A stretch of DNA of 64,000 nt from Terrimesophilobacter sp963702165 (GCA_963702165.1 OY969722.1:620001-684000); one strand, 5' to 3'; counted from the stretch's first letter, positions 38,339 to 47,535 are shown. Numbers and translations are program-made. Notes: generated by a model not told the origin, from the sequence alone.

Positions 38339-39148
38339 CTAGTTGGGGCGTGCGGTGATCCAAATGGCCACACCGACGATCGCACCTAGTCCGAAGATCC
38401 AGATGAAGAGGCCCTCAGCGACCGGCCCGAGGCTTCCCAGGTCGAATCCGCCGACGGACGGGTTGTTCTCCAGGAACTGCAGGTACGCAATGACGTCCGC
38501 CTTGTCCTGGGGAGTGAGGTTCATGTCGTTGAACACCGGCATGTTCTGCGGGCCGGTGACCATTGCCTCGTACACGTGGCGGGGCTCGACGCCCAGCAGT
38601 CCGGGAGCGAACTTGCCCTGGGTGAGGGCGCCACCGGCACCGGCGACGTTGTGGCACATCGCACAGTTGATTCGGAACAGCTCGCCACCGACGCTCGGGT
38701 CGCCGCCCTTGAGCGCGGCGTCACTCGGAACATCAGGTCCCGGCGCGAGCGATGCGACCCACGCCGCGACGGCGTCGATCTGCTCCTGCGTGAACTGCGG
38801 CGGCTTCTGCTGGCCCTGGGGTCCGTTATGGGCGAGCGGCATGCGGCCGGTTGCCATCTGGAAGTCAACGGATGCCGCGCCGACGCCGTACAGGCTCGGA
38901 CCGACTGCCGTTCCGGTTGCCTCAAGACCGTGGCAGCTGGCGCAGTTAGCTGCGAACAGCTTCTGACCCTCATCAGCGTTCGCCTGAGTGATGGCGGTCG
39001 GCGTATCGGCGGCGGCGGTGCTCGAGAACAGCGCGTAGCCGCCACCAGTCGTCAGCAGGCCGATCGCGATGAGCGCGACGGTCGCGAGAGGGCTGCGGCG
39101 ACCGGTGGCCCGCTTCTCAGGCACGTCGGTCGAAGAAGAGTTACGCAT
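38339..39148 (-). CDS. qcrC: Cytochrome bc1 complex dihaem cytochrome c subunit QcrC
   Basis: Two haem c sites, CASCHG and CAMCHN, mark the dihaem cytochrome cc subunit that links bc1 directly to the oxidase in actinobacteria. An N-terminal membrane helix (about residues 23-43) and a C-terminal anchor (about 244-265) flank the haem domains. I start at ATG 39148 (MRNSSSTDV), preceded by GGAAAG, rather than 14 codons upstream, which would run into ctaE. 269 residues. Confidence 0.95.
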   Translation of the reverse strand: MRNSSSTDVPEKRATGRRSPLATVALIAIGLLTTGGGYALFSSTAAADTPTAITQANADEGQKLFAANCASCHGLEATGTAVGPSLYGVGAASVDFQMATGRMPLAHNGPQGQQKPPQFTQEQIDAVAAWVASLAPGPDVPSDAALKGGDPSVGGELFRINCAMCHNVAGAGGALTQGKFAPGLLGVEPRHVYEAMVTGPQNMPVFNDMNLTPQDKADVIAYLQFLENNPSVGGFDLGSLGPVAEGLFIWIFGLGAIVGVAIWITARPN

Positions 39149-39167
39149 TGACACGTCTTTCCGGTTG

Positions 39168-39806
39168 CTATTTGAGGACGTAGATGACAAGGAACAGGCC
39201 GATCCAGACGACGTCGACGAAGTGCCAGTAGTAGGACACCGCGATCGCGCTTACTGCCTCTCGGTGGGTGAAGTTCTTGGCGGCGAAGGCCCTTCCGATG
39301 ACCAGGAGGAAGGCGATGAGGCCGCCGATCACGTGCAGGCCGTGGAAGCCGGTGGTGATGTAGAAGGCCGAGCCGTACGAGTTCGAGCTGATGCTGATGT
39401 GCTCGCTGACGAGCTTCGCGTACTCGAAGATCTGGCCGGTGACGAAGACCGCACCCATCGCGTAGGTCAGGAAGAACCACTCGACCATGCCCCACTGCGT
39501 CGGCCTCCAGCCGGTTGCGCGCGCCTGCAGTCGCTCCGCCGCGAACACGCCGAACTGGCACGTGAACGAGGAGGCAACGAGGATCAGGGTGTTGACGGTC
39601 GAATACGGCACATCGAGTACGGCGGTCTCCGAGGCCCACAGATCCGGCGCAGTGGAGCGGAGCGTGAAGTACATCGCGAACAGGCCGGCGAAGAACATGA
39701 CTTCGCTGCCGAGCCACACGATGGTTCCCACGGAAACCGTGTTGGGACGGTTGACCGCGGGAACGCCGATGCTGTGAGAGAGAGAGGTGCTGGTCACGTG
39801 AACCAT
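39168..39806 (-). CDS. ctaE: Cytochrome c oxidase subunit III CtaE
   Basis: Five-helix subunit III of the aa3 oxidase, first gene of the minus-strand ctaE-qcrC-qcrA-qcrB operon. GTIVWLGSEVMFFAGLFAMYF, TGFHGLHVIGGL and AVSYYWHFVDVVWIGLFLVIY are characteristic. 212 residues from ATG 39806; a GTG two codons later is an alternative. It is divergent from trpD, leaving 72 bases for both promoters. Confidence 0.96.
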   Translation of the reverse strand: MVHVTSTSLSHSIGVPAVNRPNTVSVGTIVWLGSEVMFFAGLFAMYFTLRSTAPDLWASETAVLDVPYSTVNTLILVASSFTCQFGVFAAERLQARATGWRPTQWGMVEWFFLTYAMGAVFVTGQIFEYAKLVSEHISISSNSYGSAFYITTGFHGLHVIGGLIAFLLVIGRAFAAKNFTHREAVSAIAVSYYWHFVDVVWIGLFLVIYVLK

Positions 39807-39878
39807 TATGGCCGATATCGGAGGGCTCGGTGCGACTCCGACAGGCCGTGTGCAGGCAAAAGCGTAGGATCGTTAGCC

Positions 39879-40926
39879 ATGACCTCCTCTTGGCCCTCGA
39901 TCCTGACCACACTGCTCGAAGGGGAGGATCTCTCGATCTCTGAGGCGACCTGGGCGATGCGCCGGATCATGCACGGGGAGGCGACGGATGCCCAGATCGC
40001 CGGCTTCCTGCTTGCCCTGCGCTCGAAGGGGGAGACGGTCAACGAGATCGTCGGTTTCCGTGACGCGGTGCTGGAGAACGCGCTGCCGCTGCCCGTGAAC
40101 CCGATGGCCGTCGACATCGTCGGAACCGGCGGCGACCGGGTCGGGACGGTCAACATCTCGACGATGGCATCGGTCGTGGTTGCCGCATCCGGTGTCCCGG
40201 TGATCAAGCACGGGAACCGTGCGGCCAGCTCGGCATCTGGCGCGTCGGATGTGCTTGGAGCGCTCGGTATCCCGCTCGACATGCACGAGACGCGTGTCGC
40301 TGAGGTGCTGGCCGAGACCGGGATCACCTTCGCGTACGCGTCGCACTTCCACCCCGGATTCAAGCACGCGGCGAAGGTGCGCGCGAGAGCTCGCAGTACC
40401 GACCGTGTTCAACTTCCTCGGGCCGCTGTGCAACCCGGCGCGTGCAGAGGCAAACGCACTCGGCGTGGCCAACTTGAAACTGGTGCCGCTGTTCGTCGGC
40501 GTGTTCCAGACGCGCGGCGCGACCGCGCTCGTCTTCCGCGGCGATGACGGGCTGGATGAGCTCACGACGACCGGGCACTCGCACATCTGGGAAGTGACCC
40601 GCGGCGCGGTCACAGAGCACGACCTGAACCCGGTTGACCTCGGGCTGCCGATCGTCGAGCTTGCAGAGCTGATCGGCGGTGACCCGGAGCACAACGCCCG
40701 CATCGCGCGCGAGACGCTGTCCGGCGCGACCGGGCCGGTGCGCGACATCGTGCTGCTCAATGCGGCGGCGGGGCTGGTGGCATTCGACCTCGCCCGTGAC
40801 CCGGCTCAGGCGCTGCTGCCGATCGTGGAGCGGTTCCGCAACCGTATGGCGACGGCGGCCGAGACCATCGATTCCGGGGCCGCGATCGCGAAGCTCGACC
40901 AGTGGGTGGTGGCGGCGAACCGCTGA
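39879..40926 (+). CDS. trpD: Anthranilate phosphoribosyltransferase TrpD (one frame change)
   Basis: Transfers phosphoribose from PRPP to anthranilate in tryptophan synthesis. The PRPP loop VDIVGTGGDRVGTVNIST, KHGNRAASSASGASD and FLGPLCNPA are present. The frame starting at ATG 39879 runs to KHAAKVRARA, and the rest (ELAVPTVFNFLGPL onward) is read one base later, pointing to one extra base at about 40378-40390 in GCGCGCGAG. Removing it gives 348 residues, the usual length. It ends four bases from the converging glpK stop. The other trp genes are not in the window. Confidence 0.9.
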
Positions 40927-40930
40927 CCCT

Positions 40931-42412
40931 TCACTCCCAGTCGAGCGTGCGCTGCACCGCCTTCTGCCACTTGGCGTAGCGCGCGGCGCGCTCATCTTCC
41001 GGCATCGACGGCTCCCACCGGCGGTCCTCGTGCCAGTTGCCGCGCAGCTCAGCGAGCCCGGACCAGAATCCGGTTGCGAGCCCCGCTGCATAGGCAGCGC
41101 CGAGTGCGGTCGTCTCCGTGACCACAGGCCGGATCACGGGCACGTTCAGGATGTCGGCCTGGAACTGCATCAACAGCTCGTTGACGACCATTCCGCCGTC
41201 CACCTTCAGCTCCGAGGCGGCAACACCGGTGTCAGCGGTGACGGCGTCGATCACTTCCCGTGTTTGGAACGCGGTCGCCTCGAGCACCGCCCGAGCGATG
41301 TGCCCCTTGTTCACGAACCGGGTGAGTCCGACCAGCGCGCCACGGGCATCCGGTCGCCAGTGCGGCGCAAACAGCCCGGAGAATGCCGGCACGAAGTAGG
41401 CACCGCCGTTGTCATCCACGGTTCGTGCGAGCGGTTCGATGTCATCGGAACTGCCGATGAGTCCGAGGTTGTCGCGCAGCCACTGCACGAGCGAGCCGGT
41501 GACCGCGATCGAGCCCTCGAGCGCGTACCGCGGCTCGGCGGCCTGGAGCTGGTAGGCGACGGTGGTGATCAGGCCGTTGCGCGACGCGACCGGTTCGGTC
41601 CCCGTGTTGAAGATCAAAAAGTTGCCGGTGCCGTAGGTGTTCTTCGCCTCGCCCGCCTCGAACGCGGTCTGCCCGAAGGTGGCCGCCTGCTGGTCCCCGA
41701 GAATGCCGGTGATCGGCACCTCGCGCAGCAGGCTCTCTCCGCCGGCGACGCCGAAGGAGCCGGATGACGGTCGGATCTCCGGCAGCAGCGAGCGGGGCAC
41801 GCCGAGAAGGGCAAGCAGCTCGTCGTCCCAGTCGAGGGTGCGCAGATCCATGAGCAGGGTGCGGGATGCGTTGGTGACGTCGGTGAGGTGCTCGCCGCCG
41901 GTGAGGTTCCACACCAGCCAACTGTCGATCGTGCCGAACGCGAGGTCGCCGGCCTCGGCCCGTGCGCGTGCGCCGTCCACGTTGTCGAGCAGCCAGGCGA
42001 TCTTGGTCCCGGAGAAGTAGGTGCTCACCGGTAGGCCGGTCCGCTCGCGGAACAGCCCCGCATCCGGTGCCAGACGGTCGACGATCGCCTGCGTGCGCGT
42101 GTCCTGCCAGACGATCGCGGGAGCGATCGGGCGCCCGGTGGTGCGATCCCAGATGACGGTCGTCTCACGCTGGTTGGTGATGCCGATGGCCGCGATGCGC
42201 AGCCGGGTCGTGTTGGCGCGGGCCAGCACCTGCGCAATCACCTCGCGCGTGTTGTCCCAGATCTCGATGGCGTCGTGCTCCACCCAGCCGGCGCGCGGGA
42301 GCAGCTGCCGGTGTTCCTTTGCGGCGTTGGCGACGATCAGCCCGTCGTGACCGAACAGGATGGCGCGCGTGCTCGTCGTGCCCTGGTCGATGGCGATGAT
42401 GTAGTCGCTCAT
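40931..42412 (-). CDS. glpK: Glycerol kinase GlpK
   Basis: FGGY-family kinase that phosphorylates glycerol with ATP. IIAIDQGTTSTRAILF is the N-terminal phosphate loop, ITNQRETTVIWDR and WQDTRT follow, and the C-terminal signature GAYFVPAFSGLFAPHW and the adenosine motif KVDGGMVVNELLMQFQADIL are intact. 493 residues, normal. The ATG overlaps the stop of the upstream lactate monooxygenase gene (ATGA), so the two are coupled. No glycerol facilitator gene is visible here. Confidence 0.96.
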   Translation of the reverse strand: MSDYIIAIDQGTTSTRAILFGHDGLIVANAAKEHRQLLPRAGWVEHDAIEIWDNTREVIAQVLARANTTRLRIAAIGITNQRETTVIWDRTTGRPIAPAIVWQDTRTQAIVDRLAPDAGLFRERTGLPVSTYFSGTKIAWLLDNVDGARARAEAGDLAFGTIDSWLVWNLTGGEHLTDVTNASRTLLMDLRTLDWDDELLALLGVPRSLLPEIRPSSGSFGVAGGESLLREVPITGILGDQQAATFGQTAFEAGEAKNTYGTGNFLIFNTGTEPVASRNGLITTVAYQLQAAEPRYALEGSIAVTGSLVQWLRDNLGLIGSSDDIEPLARTVDDNGGAYFVPAFSGLFAPHWRPDARGALVGLTRFVNKGHIARAVLEATAFQTREVIDAVTADTGVAASELKVDGGMVVNELLMQFQADILNVPVIRPVVTETTALGAAYAAGLATGFWSGLAELRGNWHEDRRWEPSMPEDERAARYAKWQKAVQRTLDWE

Positions 42413-43686
42413 GCCGCCGCCAGGATGTCGCGGTTCAGTTCGGCGACGGAGGTGTGACCGGAGAGTCCGAGCGCGAGATCGAATTCGGCGATGATGTTGC
42501 GCAGCACTTCCTGCGCACCGGCCGCGCCGCCCAGCGCGAGACCGTACACGTAGGGTCGGCCGACGAGGGCAGCGCTTGCGCCGAGGGCGAGCGCCTTCAG
42601 AACGTCGCTTCCGGTGCGGATGCCGCTGTCGAACAGCACCGGAACCCGCCCGGCGACCCGGTCGACGATGTCCGGCAGCGCCGCGGCCGATCCGATCGCG
42701 CCATCGAGCTGGCGGCCTCCGTGGTTGGAGACGATGATGCCGTCGACGCCGGCGTCGAGAGCCTTCTGGGCGTCATCCGGATGCTGGAGGCCCTTCAGCA
42801 CGATCGGCAGTTTGGTGTGCTCGCGCACGAACGCGAGGTCGGGCCAGGTGAGGGAGGAGCGCGAGAACACGTCCAGGAAGGTCTCGACGGCGGCTCGCGG
42901 TTCCGCGCTGCGCAGGTTGTCGCGGAACCGGCCGGGGTAGCGGCGGGTCATGTCGATGAGCGTCCGAATCGCGGCGCGCGTCACCCTCGGCCTCGGGCCG
43001 GCGGGCTGCGACGCACGCTCGCGCACGAGTTCACGAAACACCGGGTCGCTCGTGTACTGCGCGATGCCCATGCCGTGGATGAACGGCAGGTACGCCAGGT
43101 CGAGGTCGCGCGGACGCCAACCGAGCATGTGCGTGTCAAGTGTGACGACGATGGCCTGAGCGCCGGATGCCTCGGCGCGGCTCACGAGACTGGCAACCAA
43201 CTCGTCGGAGCTGCTCCAGTACAGCTGGAACCAGTGCGGCGCTTCGCCCATGGCCGCCGCGGTGTCCTCCATGGGCACCGAGGCCTGGTTCGAGAACACG
43301 AAGGGGACCTTCAGCTCGGCGCACGCCCGCGCGGCCTCGAGGTCACCGTTCTTGTGAGCGAGCTCGAGCACTCCTACCGGTGCGGCCAGCACGGGCGTGT
43401 CGTAGCGGTGCCCGAACAGCTCGATGGACAGGTCGCGTTGGGAGACGTCGCGCAGCATCCGGGGAACGATCTGCCAGCGATCGAGAGCTGCTCGGTTGGC
43501 GGCGGTGGTCCATTCGGTGCCGCTCGAACCCGCGATGTACGCCCAGGCGGCGGGGGAGAGGGCCTTTTCCGCTGCACGCTCGAGCGCCTGCGTCGAGGTG
43601 GGCGTGACGGGTCTGAGACCGGTCGCACCGTTCCGATAGACGATCGTCTGGACACTGCGGCCGAAACCTGGGACAGCATGCGACAT
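42409..43686 (-). CDS. FMN-dependent alpha-hydroxy acid oxidase, lactate 2-monooxygenase type
   Basis: A 425-residue FMN barrel enzyme. The proton-abstracting His and FMN residues lie in SNHGGRQLDG, LFDSGIRTGSDV is the phosphate site, and YIAGSSGTEWT is typical of the N-terminal part. VTLDTHMLGWRPRDLDLAYLPF closely resembles mycobacterial lactate 2-monooxygenase, which turns L-lactate into acetate, rather than quinone-linked LldD. Start is ATG 43686 with GGAGGG eight bases upstream; an upstream TTG is less likely. Its stop overlaps glpK. Confidence 0.88.
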   Translation of the reverse strand: MSHAVPGFGRSVQTIVYRNGATGLRPVTPTSTQALERAAEKALSPAAWAYIAGSSGTEWTTAANRAALDRWQIVPRMLRDVSQRDLSIELFGHRYDTPVLAAPVGVLELAHKNGDLEAARACAELKVPFVFSNQASVPMEDTAAAMGEAPHWFQLYWSSSDELVASLVSRAEASGAQAIVVTLDTHMLGWRPRDLDLAYLPFIHGMGIAQYTSDPVFRELVRERASQPAGPRPRVTRAAIRTLIDMTRRYPGRFRDNLRSAEPRAAVETFLDVFSRSSLTWPDLAFVREHTKLPIVLKGLQHPDDAQKALDAGVDGIIVSNHGGRQLDGAIGSAAALPDIVDRVAGRVPVLFDSGIRTGSDVLKALALGASAALVGRPYVYGLALGGAAGAQEVLRNIIAEFDLALGLSGHTSVAELNRDILAAA

Positions 43687-43819
43687 TGAAGATCCCTCCG
43701 AGCCCAACTGTAACGTTCTGGCGCCGGCGAGCGATCCAGCGAATCGCTGGCCCGCCGGCCCGAATGACAGTCTCCTGACAGCCCGCTCCGCGGCGACGAG
43801 CGCGGCGTACCCTGACTTT

Positions 43820-44152
43820 ATGAAGAAGGTAGATAGCGCGAAGGGCCGCCGGTCTTACGCAACGCCCTTCAACTGGCTCGATGACAAGTTGGAGCGCTTT
43901 GTCGCCCCACAGTTAGGACCGTGGGACGACCGGGCACCAGCCGATGCGACGTGCCCGGTGTGCGGTCACGACATGGCCGAACACGTGGTGGACCGTTCCA
44001 AGGAGAACCAGGTTCTGCACTGCCCCGCACCGCCGCTTGCCAACTACGAGCGCGAGCCGGATGCTCCGCTCAACGAGCTGGGCATGCCGAAGCACAAGAC
44101 CGAGCAGTCCACCGGCGACACGGAAGCCTCACCGGCGGCATCCGGCGGGTGA
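43820..44152 (+). CDS. Small zinc-ribbon-like hypothetical protein
   Basis: A 110-residue hydrophilic protein. A CPVCGHDM pair of cysteines at about residues 49-52 followed by LHCP near 72 and several histidines suggests a small zinc-binding site. The N terminus is rich in basic and aromatic residues (RRSYATPFNWLDDKLERF). I do not recognise a characterised family. It converges with the next gene, only five bases between stops. Confidence 0.7.
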   Translation: MKKVDSAKGRRSYATPFNWLDDKLERFVAPQLGPWDDRAPADATCPVCGHDMAEHVVDRSKENQVLHCPAPPLANYEREPDAPLNELGMPKHKTEQSTGDTEASPAASGG

Positions 44153-44157
44153 CGCTG

Positions 44158-45243
44158 TCAGGGTCCGACCCGCGCCACGCCCAGCCAGTCGGCCAGTTGG
44201 TCGAGTTCCGCAAGCACGGCCGCGGTCGTCTGACGATCGAACGGCACGTCCTCGTGGATCGCACGAACGGTGAGCTTGTTCCCCTTGCGGTCGAGGACGG
44301 CGTCGACCTTTCCGACCAGGCGGTCGTCGTGCAGGATCGGCAGCGCGAAGTAGCCCCACTTCCGTTTCGCCTCTGGCTTGTACATCTCTAACAGGTAGTC
44401 GAACTCGAACAGCTGCTGCGCGCGGGCCCGGTCGTAACTGAGCCGGTCGAACGGGGAGAGGAGCGCGGTGCGCCCTTCGAAGGGTTGCCCCAGCAGCGCC
44501 GGGTCGACCCGCCAGGTCCCCTTGACGCCCTCGACGACGGCCTCTTCGCCTGCTTCCTCGACGTACACCTGCTCAAGCGGTTGCTCGGTCGCGGACGCGC
44601 GTGCGATGCCGAGCGCGGCCAGCCGTCGGGAGTTCCGGATGCGGCGGGCCTCGTCAAGAGGGAGCGGCGCCACACCGGCGGGATAAACGCGCTCCGCGAC
44701 GTCCCAGAAACGTTCTCGCCCCTCGCGCCGGGAGATGGCGATCTCGCCGCGGCGGACCAGCAGCTCAAGCATCTGGGTGACATTGCGGTTGTTGGTCCAG
44801 CCAGTCGACTGCCAGGCGACCTGGCTCGTGTCGGGGATCTCGCGCGATTTCAGCGGCCCCTCTGCGCGCAGTCGGGCCAGGATGTCGCTCCGGAATCGAT
44901 CGTTCGCTGCGAGCCACTCCCTGCCACGTGCGGACTGAGGCACATCCGCCATGAAGGCGAGAAGAATGGGCAGGTCGTCCATGGGGCGGATCATCGCGTC
45001 CAGCTCGAACAGCGTGCGATCGTGCTCGAGTGAACGGGTGAGGTCCGCCGGGCGGTAGGCGCCGCCGAGGCGCGTCCAGGCGACAAGGTCGGCGGCCGGC
45101 GCGATTGCCGCGGTGGGATCGATCTGGAGAAGCGTCAGATGCTTGACGGCCCCGAGCAGGTCGGTGGGGCGCCGAGCGGTGAGAAGCTGCGCTCGCACAG
45201 CGATTCGTCGGGCCTCCGTGCGATCGAGCTGATGCTGCGCCAT
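44158..45243 (-). CDS. Winged-helix protein of the AlkX/YcaQ (HTH_42) family
   Basis: A 361-residue protein of the family that includes the DNA glycosylases YcaQ/AlkX and AlkZ, which remove alkylated or cross-linked bases. KHLTLLQIDPTAAIAP near residue 35 contains the QxD motif that takes part in catalysis in YcaQ. SPFDRLSYDRAR and KRKWGYFALPILHDDRLVG are typical of the C-terminal part. DNA repair is inferred from the family. The start at ATG 45243 is close to the divergent YCII promoter. Confidence 0.82.
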   Translation of the reverse strand: MAQHQLDRTEARRIAVRAQLLTARRPTDLLGAVKHLTLLQIDPTAAIAPAADLVAWTRLGGAYRPADLTRSLEHDRTLFELDAMIRPMDDLPILLAFMADVPQSARGREWLAANDRFRSDILARLRAEGPLKSREIPDTSQVAWQSTGWTNNRNVTQMLELLVRRGEIAISRREGRERFWDVAERVYPAGVAPLPLDEARRIRNSRRLAALGIARASATEQPLEQVYVEEAGEEAVVEGVKGTWRVDPALLGQPFEGRTALLSPFDRLSYDRARAQQLFEFDYLLEMYKPEAKRKWGYFALPILHDDRLVGKVDAVLDRKGNKLTVRAIHEDVPFDRQTTAAVLAELDQLADWLGVARVGP

Positions 45244-45287
45244 TCAGCCGACACTACCGACCGTCACAGACAAAACTTGACGTTCGG

Positions 45288-45314
45288 TGTCGGATTGGGG
45301 CAAGAGTGTTCGTA
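45288..45314 (+). promoter_or_regulatory. Candidate ECF-type promoter for the YCII-sigma pair
   Basis: TGTCGG (45288-45293) and CGTA (45311-45314) are separated by 17 bases and lie about 50 bases before the YCII start. ECF42 sigma factors recognise TGTCGA-type elements and often control their own operon (known from Streptomyces). One site only, so this is tentative. Confidence 0.4.
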
Positions 45315-45362
45315 GAGGAGGTAGACGGCCGTTCAGTGGCCTCACCTCAAAGGAGACGATTC

Positions 45363-45686
45363 ATGAAGTATTTGGTATCCGTGATCGACGACACCAGCGG
45401 TTCCGGCACCTCGGATGAGATGGTCGCGATCGACGCCTTCAACGCGCAGGTCGTGGCCGACGGCCACTGGGTCTTCGCCGGTGGGCTCGCCTCGCCGGAC
45501 GCCTCCACCGTCATCGACGGGCGCGGCGACGAGCCGCTGTTCACCGACGGTCCCTTTCTGGAGTCGAAGGAGTACCTGGCCGGATTCTGGGTCTTCGAGG
45601 CACCCGACCTTGACGTGGCGCTGAAGCTCGCCGCCGCGGGATCCAAGGCCTGCAACCGGCGAGTCGAGGTGCGACCGTTCCTGTGA
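45363..45686 (+). CDS. YCII/DGPF domain protein
   Basis: A 107-residue ferredoxin-like fold protein with the signature FTDGPFLESKEYLAGFWV. DGPF proteins are the conserved partners of ECF42 sigma factors; their biochemical role is not settled. I chose ATG 45363, preceded by AAAGGAGAC, over an upstream start that would add 19 residues of promoter-like sequence. The stop overlaps the sigma factor GTG by four bases. Confidence 0.92.
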   Translation: MKYLVSVIDDTSGSGTSDEMVAIDAFNAQVVADGHWVFAGGLASPDASTVIDGRGDEPLFTDGPFLESKEYLAGFWVFEAPDLDVALKLAAAGSKACNRRVEVRPFL

Positions 45687-46918
45687 CCGGGACAGCGGAT
45701 GCGCTCAGCCGCGCCCACCGCGAGGAGTGGGCGCGGCTGGTCGCGACGCTGGCTCGGCGATTTGGGGATCTCGATGTCGCGGAGGAGGCGGTGGCCGAGG
45801 CGTTTGCGACCGCGGCCCAGCGGTGGCCAGCCGATGGTGTGCCGCCCAACCCGGGCGGATGGTTGACGACCACCGCCAACCGCAAGGCGATCGACCGCAT
45901 CCGGCGGGAGGCCAAACGGGTCGACAGGTACAAGGAGGCTCAGATGGTAGAAGTGGCCGATCCGCCCGAACCTGTCGGTGCGATTGAGGACGAGCGGCTG
46001 CGGCTGATCTTCACCTGCTGCCACCCCGCACTTGCGATGGAGGCTCGCGTAGCTTTGACCCTGCGGTTGGTCGGCGGGCTGAGTGTTCCCGAGATCGCAG
46101 ACGCCTTCCTGGTTTCCGAGGTCGCGATGGGGCAGCGGATCACCCGCGCGAAAGCCAAGATCAAGGCCGCCAGGATCCCGTACCGGGTGCCTGCGGAGGA
46201 AGACCTCCCGTCGCGGGTCTCTGGGGTTCTCGCCGTTCTGTTCCTCATCTTCAACGAGGGCTATCTGGCGACCAGCCGCGACAGTGATCCCATCCGGAGC
46301 GAGTTGACCGCCGAAGCCATCCGGCTGACGCGTCTGACGTGCGCCCTCATGCCGGAGGACGGCGAAGCGGTCGGGCTGCTGGCGCTCATGCTTCTCACCG
46401 ACTCGAGGCGTCGCGCGCGCGTCTCGGCCATCGGGGAGCTCGTGCCGCTGGACCAGCAGGACCGCGGGTCCTGGGATGCCGACCTGATCGCCGAGGGACA
46501 CGCTCTGGTGCGGCGGCGCCTGGCATCCGGAACACTACCCGGCCGCTATCAGCTGCTCGCGGCAATCAACGCGGTGCACACCTCGGCGCGCGACATGCGC
46601 GACACCGATTGGTCGCAGGTGGTCGCCCTCTATGACCAGCTGGAACGACTCGACTCCTCGCCGATCGTCGCGCTGAACCGTGCCATCGCGGTCGCCGAAC
46701 TGGACGGCCCCGAGGTCGCGTTGGCGGCGGTGGAACAGCTGGAGCAAAAGTTGAGAGAGTATCACGCGTTCCATGTGGCCCGGGCGGAGCTGCTTCGCCG
46801 ACTCGGTCGCAGTCAGGATGCGCGGGCGGCGTATGACCGTGCCATTCAGCTGGCGGGCAATAGCGCGGAGATCGCCCACCTGACACACCGTCGCGACCAA
46901 CTGGGGGAGCGGCGCTAG
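45683..46918 (+). CDS. ECF42-type RNA polymerase sigma factor
   Basis: A 411-residue sigma factor. Region sigma-2 is at about residues 10-80 (DVAEEAVAEAF, GGWLTTTANRKAIDRIRR) and sigma-4 at about 115-165 (LRLVGGLSVPEIADAFLVSE). The remaining 240 residues form a TPR-like helical extension (FLIFNEGYLATS, RYQLLAAINAVH, ALNRAIAVAE) that is typical of ECF42 proteins and needed for activity in known members. The DGPF partner overlaps upstream. No anti-sigma factor is present, as expected. Confidence 0.92.
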   Translation: MTGTADALSRAHREEWARLVATLARRFGDLDVAEEAVAEAFATAAQRWPADGVPPNPGGWLTTTANRKAIDRIRREAKRVDRYKEAQMVEVADPPEPVGAIEDERLRLIFTCCHPALAMEARVALTLRLVGGLSVPEIADAFLVSEVAMGQRITRAKAKIKAARIPYRVPAEEDLPSRVSGVLAVLFLIFNEGYLATSRDSDPIRSELTAEAIRLTRLTCALMPEDGEAVGLLALMLLTDSRRRARVSAIGELVPLDQQDRGSWDADLIAEGHALVRRRLASGTLPGRYQLLAAINAVHTSARDMRDTDWSQVVALYDQLERLDSSPIVALNRAIAVAELDGPEVALAAVEQLEQKLREYHAFHVARAELLRRLGRSQDARAAYDRAIQLAGNSAEIAHLTHRRDQLGERR

Positions 46919-46938
46919 GAGAGTGATCGGGGGAGACC

Positions 46939-47394
46939 TTACTGGAGGCAGAACTCGTTCCCTTCCGGATCCTGCATCTGGTAGTAGTACTCGGGCCACG
47001 GACCCCAGGTCTGCTCAATGCGTCGAACAACCGTTGCGCCAAGGCCGACCAGGCGATCCTTCTCGGCGTCGATTCGTGAGTGATCGGATGGGGGAGCATC
47101 CGGGTCCCGGCCCACATTGATGTCCAAGTGAATTCGGTTGCGCCCGCGCTTGTCGCCGTTCGCATGGTGGAAGAAGAATCGGGGGCCCTTGCCTTCGGGG
47201 TCCTCGGCGAGCGCTCTGGAGGCGAGGTCGTCTTCGGTGAGTCCTGAATCCAGGAGTTGCTGCTTCAGCGGATCTTCCCAGTCCATCTTGGGGTAACCGA
47301 AAACGTCGGCCCAGAAGTGAGCGAGCGACCTTGGGTCATTCGCATACATGGTGATGTTCCCGAGCGTGACCACTGCTGCCTCCCGGCGCGTCAT
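46939..47394 (-). CDS. VOC/glyoxalase-like protein
   Basis: A 151-residue vicinal oxygen chelate fold protein with two beta-alpha-beta modules: LGNITMYANDPRSLAHFWADVFGYP and RIHLDINVGRD through QDPEGNEFCLQ, the usual terminal motif. Such proteins include glyoxalases, bleomycin-binding proteins and dioxygenases; the substrate is not predictable. It converges with the sigma factor gene. A GTG eight codons in is an alternative start. Confidence 0.82.
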   Translation of the reverse strand: MTRREAAVVTLGNITMYANDPRSLAHFWADVFGYPKMDWEDPLKQQLLDSGLTEDDLASRALAEDPEGKGPRFFFHHANGDKRGRNRIHLDINVGRDPDAPPSDHSRIDAEKDRLVGLGATVVRRIEQTWGPWPEYYYQMQDPEGNEFCLQ

Positions 47395-47535
47395 GGGTGA
47401 TTGGTGCGTGCGTGCCGCCGAGACTACCGATCGCCACCGACAAGCTCGTGTGGCGCCCGCACAGCAGGTGAATAGAGGCGCTCCTCGATCGCCACCCGAT
47501 TCCGTGCCGGTTGTCTGAGCTCTTATGTGCCGTGC

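Noticed and set aside
42409..43686. Quinone-linked L-lactate dehydrogenase LldD
   Set aside because: The sequence around LDTHMLGWRPRDL resembles lactate 2-monooxygenase more closely.
45683..46918. Frame fusion of a sigma factor and a TPR protein
   Set aside because: The C-terminal extension is the normal architecture of ECF42 sigma factors.
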